NCBI GenBank assembly: GCA_029260795.1
Contig: JAJDCO010000133.1
Coordinates: 48,028-112,027 of the forward strand
Source of the DNA: Planctomycetota bacterium
GTDB taxonomy: Bacteria > Planctomycetota > OFTM77
Reading direction: 5' to 3'
DNA: 64,000 nucleotides
A program made the position numbers and the translations under genes. Positions 61,605 to 64,000 of this stretch are shown one piece after another; within the stretch, counting starts at the first letter, position 1, and the number at the start of each line of letters is the position of its first letter. The notes under the pieces are model-generated. The model ran no database searches. It worked only from the letters and a program-made list of their open reading frames with translations, and was not told where the DNA came from.

Positions 61605-62678
61605 ATGAGCAGGCAAGGTGTCCTCGTCGTCGGTTGCGGAAACATGGGGACCTCCCATGCGCGGGCCTATCAGGCGATGGAAGACTTCGAGATCGTGGGC
61701 CTGGTGAGCCGGCAGCCGGCGAGCCGCGACAAGCTGTCGAAGGAGCTGGGCGGCCACCCGACCTTCTCCAGCTTCGATGAGGCCTTCGCTGCGACGAAGC
61801 CCGATGCCGTGTCGATCAACACCTATCCCGACACCCATGCCGAGCTCGCCACCAAGAGCTTGAAAGGCGGGGCCCACGTCTTTCTCGAGAAGCCGATCGC
61901 CGAGACGGTCGCCGAGGCTCGAGAGATCGTGACGTTGGCGAAGCAGCAGAAGCGTCAGCTCGTGGTGGGCTACATCCTTCGCGTTCACCCGGCCTGGACG
62001 CAGTTCATCGAGGTCGCGCGGACACTCGGCAAGCCGCTGGTCATGCGCATGAACCTCAACCAGCAGAGCACGGGCGCCGAGTGGGCCACGCATCGGAGCC
62101 TCATGGCTTCGATGTCGCCGATCGTCGATTGCGGCGTGCACTACGTTGACGTCATGTGCCAGATGACGCGATCCAAGCCGACGCGTGTCAGCGCGATCGG
62201 GGCCCGGCTCTCCGACGAGATCGCCGCCGACATGTACAACTACGGGCAGCTCCAGGTCTCCTTCGAGGACGGCTCGGTCGGCTGGTACGAGGCGGGTTGG
62301 GGGCCGATGATGAGTGAGACGGCCTACTTCGTGAAGGACGTGATCGGCCCCGGCGGCGCCGTCAGCATCGTCGATGCCAGTGGCGGAGAGCGGTCCAAAG
62401 AGTCGGCGGACATCGACTCGCACACGAGTACCAACAACCTGCGCGTGCATCGATCCGATCGAGACGCGAGCGGTGCGTTCCGGCAGGCCGACGAGATGCT
62501 CGATACCTCCGACGAGCCGGATCACGACGAGCTGTGTCGCCGCGAGCAAGTGATCTTCGCTCAGGCGATTCGGGGCGAGGTCGATCTCAGCGACCATCTC
62601 GAGGACGCCGTTAACAGCCTGCGCATCGTCTTGGCGGCCGACGAGTCGGTCCGAACGGGCCGGACGATCGAGCTCTAG
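61605..62678 (+). CDS. Gfo/Idh/MocA family oxidoreductase
   Basis: 357 residues, ATG 61605 after CAGGAGTCG. The Rossmann motif VLVVGCGNMGTSHARAY (GxGxxG) starts the NAD(P) domain; SINTYPDTHAELATKSLKGG and HVFLEKPIAETV (the family EKP motif) follow. The C-terminal domain contains GVHYVDVMCQM with the usual His. It has no signal peptide and is therefore cytoplasmic. Such enzymes oxidise or reduce sugars, inositols and related polyols. A TAGAAT hexamer at 61557-61562 may be its -10. It ends in a CTAG shared with the convergent methyltransferase gene. Confidence 0.9.
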   Translation: MSRQGVLVVGCGNMGTSHARAYQAMEDFEIVGLVSRQPASRDKLSKELGGHPTFSSFDEAFAATKPDAVSINTYPDTHAELATKSLKGGAHVFLEKPIAETVAEAREIVTLAKQQKRQLVVGYILRVHPAWTQFIEVARTLGKPLVMRMNLNQQSTGAEWATHRSLMASMSPIVDCGVHYVDVMCQMTRSKPTRVSAIGARLSDEIAADMYNYGQLQVSFEDGSVGWYEAGWGPMMSETAYFVKDVIGPGGAVSIVDASGGERSKESADIDSHTSTNNLRVHRSDRDASGAFRQADEMLDTSDEPDHDELCRREQVIFAQAIRGEVDLSDHLEDAVNSLRIVLAADESVRTGRTIEL

Positions 62679-63544
62679 AAGCCTCGTCTCGCGTCCGCGG
62701 GATCGCTCGCTTCGGGGCGAGCAGGCTTGCGGAAGATGAACGACGTACCCGGCATGACGGCCGGAAGCGGGAGCCGAAGGAGCTTGGTGATCCGGGCGAG
62801 GCGGCGCTTCCGGTCCGAGGCCTCGCCGCGCTTGGCCAGGAAGAGGTCGACGCGGTCGGCCTGCTGGTGAAAGCCGACGCGTCGGGCCAGGCGGCGATAG
62901 GTGAAGCAGCTTCGTTGATAGATCCCGATATCCGTGCTCAGCGCGCGGTGGTGGCGCAGGTTCACCAGGGAGCGGAAGGCCACCCACGGCAGCCAGTGGA
63001 TGAAGGGGAGCCCGGTGTGGAGCTCCTTCCAATAGAGGCGATTGTCGGTCACCAGGATAAAGAAGCCGCCGGGCTTCAGGATCCGGTACGACTCCTCGAA
63101 GTACCGCGCGATCGGACGCACGTGCTCGGCGACTTGGTGAGAGACCACGACGTCGAAGGACGCGGTCTCGAACGGTGCAGCCAGAGCGTCGCCTTCGCGG
63201 ATGTCGATCTCGAGGTCGTGCATCTTCGCCCGAGCTTCGGCAAGCTCGATGTCGGGACCGCAGATCTCCTTCTCGAGACCGACAGCCTTCGCGCCCAGCC
63301 AACTCAACGCGATCAGCGACGATCCGGAGCCGCAGCCGAGGTCCACGCATCGCTTTCCTCGCCAGCCACCGATGAATGGTGCCATCGATCGCAGGGAGGT
63401 GAGGATGCGTTGCTCGTGGGCGGGACCCTGATCGTCCAGCCACCAGCCCTTGTGCCCCGGCCAGAATCCCGTGCCGTCCCCGTGCTCCAGCGAGTAACGC
63501 TCTTCGAGCATCTGCATGAATCTTCGTTCGGTCGCGACGGTCAC
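62675..63544 (-). CDS. SAM-dependent methyltransferase, class I
   Basis: 289 residues. GTG 63544 is chosen as the start because AGGAGACGACCC directly precedes it; a later Met is the alternative. Motif I is CVDLGCGSGSSLIAL, motif II an acidic GLEKEICGPD, then EIDIREGDALAAPF and SFDVVVSHQVAEHV (post II), and YRILKPGGFFILVTDN (motif III), as in Methyltransf_11/23 enzymes. The C-terminal ~80 residues (FTYRRLARRVGFHQQADRVD, LPLPAVMPGTSFIFRK) are a variable cap. The substrate is unknown; this type often modifies sugars, lipids or quinones. Confidence 0.88.
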   Translation of the reverse strand: MTVATERRFMQMLEERYSLEHGDGTGFWPGHKGWWLDDQGPAHEQRILTSLRSMAPFIGGWRGKRCVDLGCGSGSSLIALSWLGAKAVGLEKEICGPDIELAEARAKMHDLEIDIREGDALAAPFETASFDVVVSHQVAEHVRPIARYFEESYRILKPGGFFILVTDNRLYWKELHTGLPFIHWLPWVAFRSLVNLRHHRALSTDIGIYQRSCFTYRRLARRVGFHQQADRVDLFLAKRGEASDRKRRLARITKLLRLPLPAVMPGTSFIFRKPARPEASDPADARRGF

Positions 63545-64000
63545 GGGTCGTCTCCTGAGTCCGAATCGGTATTCGTCCGAATACCTGTTCGACCTGCATG
63601 ACCTCCAAACTTGAATCTTCGCGCAGTCCGAGGCCGAGGGCGCCCCTTCAGGGCGCGTTCGCGTGGGTGGTCGAACGGCGTGGATTCGGGCGACCGAATG
63701 ACTTCGCGTCGCGACGGACAACGCTTCAGGGGTCTGGCAGAAGAGTCGACTCCCGGCGTCTCCAAACCCGGCGGTCTCCGCAGCAACCAACGGAGACGTG
63801 AACGGAGTCCGTCACGTCGCGCCGTCTCTGTCGTCGCGCAAAGTCGGGCCGGGATGCTTTAGCCCGCATTTCTCACCAGCCATCTACTGCGGCGCCGAAT
63901 CTACCCATGCCTGCTGCGTCAAGCTTCCTGCGCCGCCTCGACGACCTGCAGCGAGGTCGACTGCGGCGTGCTCGGTCGCTTTCCTTGCATCCACGGGCAT
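63545..64000. other. Intergenic region at the right edge
   Basis: About 455 bp in which I can support no gene. The stretch from about 63850 onward (minus-strand GGTGAGAAATGCGGGCTAA) looks like the end of an insertion sequence, with possible out-of-window transposase, but no protein is recognisable and the call is weak. Confidence 0.35.

Noticed and set aside
1..64000. tRNA, rRNA, riboswitch or replication origin
   Set aside because: No cloverleaf, rRNA segment, known riboswitch core or DnaA-box cluster was recognisable on reading.

Overview
This GC-rich 64 kb window reads as chromosomal DNA of a planctomycete. I see no plasmid or phage module, no rRNA or tRNA gene and no CRISPR array. The assignment to Planctomycetota rests on gene content. 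There is a PSCyt1/PSCyt2/PSD1 (DUF1549/DUF1553) cytochrome next to a DUF1501 gene, a DUF1080 protein, an ECF sigma factor of the planctomycetal type translationally coupled to a Ser/Thr kinase with TPRs, and many large secreted proteins (LamG, FG-GAP, parallel beta-helix, IPT/TIG, YVTN propellers with c-type haem). The species cannot be named from this.

Layout. At 1-3145 (minus) lies the 5' half of a giant macroglobulin-like secreted protein whose full-length paralogue is at 46.7-53.0 kb. At 3.4-12.4 kb come a propeller/di-haem protein, a DUF1080 protein, an orphan, a membrane protein split over two frames, a decayed DUF1080 fragment and a DUF3352 protein with a GspG-like tail. At 12.7-17.1 kb are two secreted repeat proteins. 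At 17.2-23.3 kb is a regulatory stretch: ECF sigma with a broken kinase, a haem protein with a carboxymuconolactone-decarboxylase-like lipoprotein candidate, and FHA/GAF, MlaE and TPR fragments. At 23.6-27.5 kb are a secreted protein, a GDPD lipoprotein and a GntR-ABC operon with a visible candidate operator.

The region 27.6-39.4 kb is the most coherent unit: a seven-gene, mostly overlapping minus-strand operon ending in a clear intrinsic terminator. Every product looks like a secreted amidohydrolase-fold protein, two of them double-length, but only one keeps the HxH/His/His/Asp metal ligands. The others look like pseudoenzymes, several with Gly/Arg-rich inserts. A divergent LamG plus alpha/alpha-toroid protein follows at 40.0-42.5 kb.

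The rest (42.6-63.5 kb) mixes intact genes (TolB-like lipoprotein, secreted protein, giant protein, lipoprotein, endonuclease/exonuclease/phosphatase protein, CocE-type hydrolase, Gfo/Idh/MocA oxidoreductase, methyltransferase) with genes that keep both ends but have lost the middle: carboxylesterase, SBBP protein, PSD1 cytochrome, DUF1501. An IS3-family left end is fused to a headless formylglycine-generating-enzyme-like gene. With the kinase and the FHA/MlaE/TPR chimera, this gives at least seven internal-deletion scars. They are either genuine deletion-driven decay or an assembly artefact; reads across the joints would decide. All functions are inferred by reading the translations; no database search was possible.
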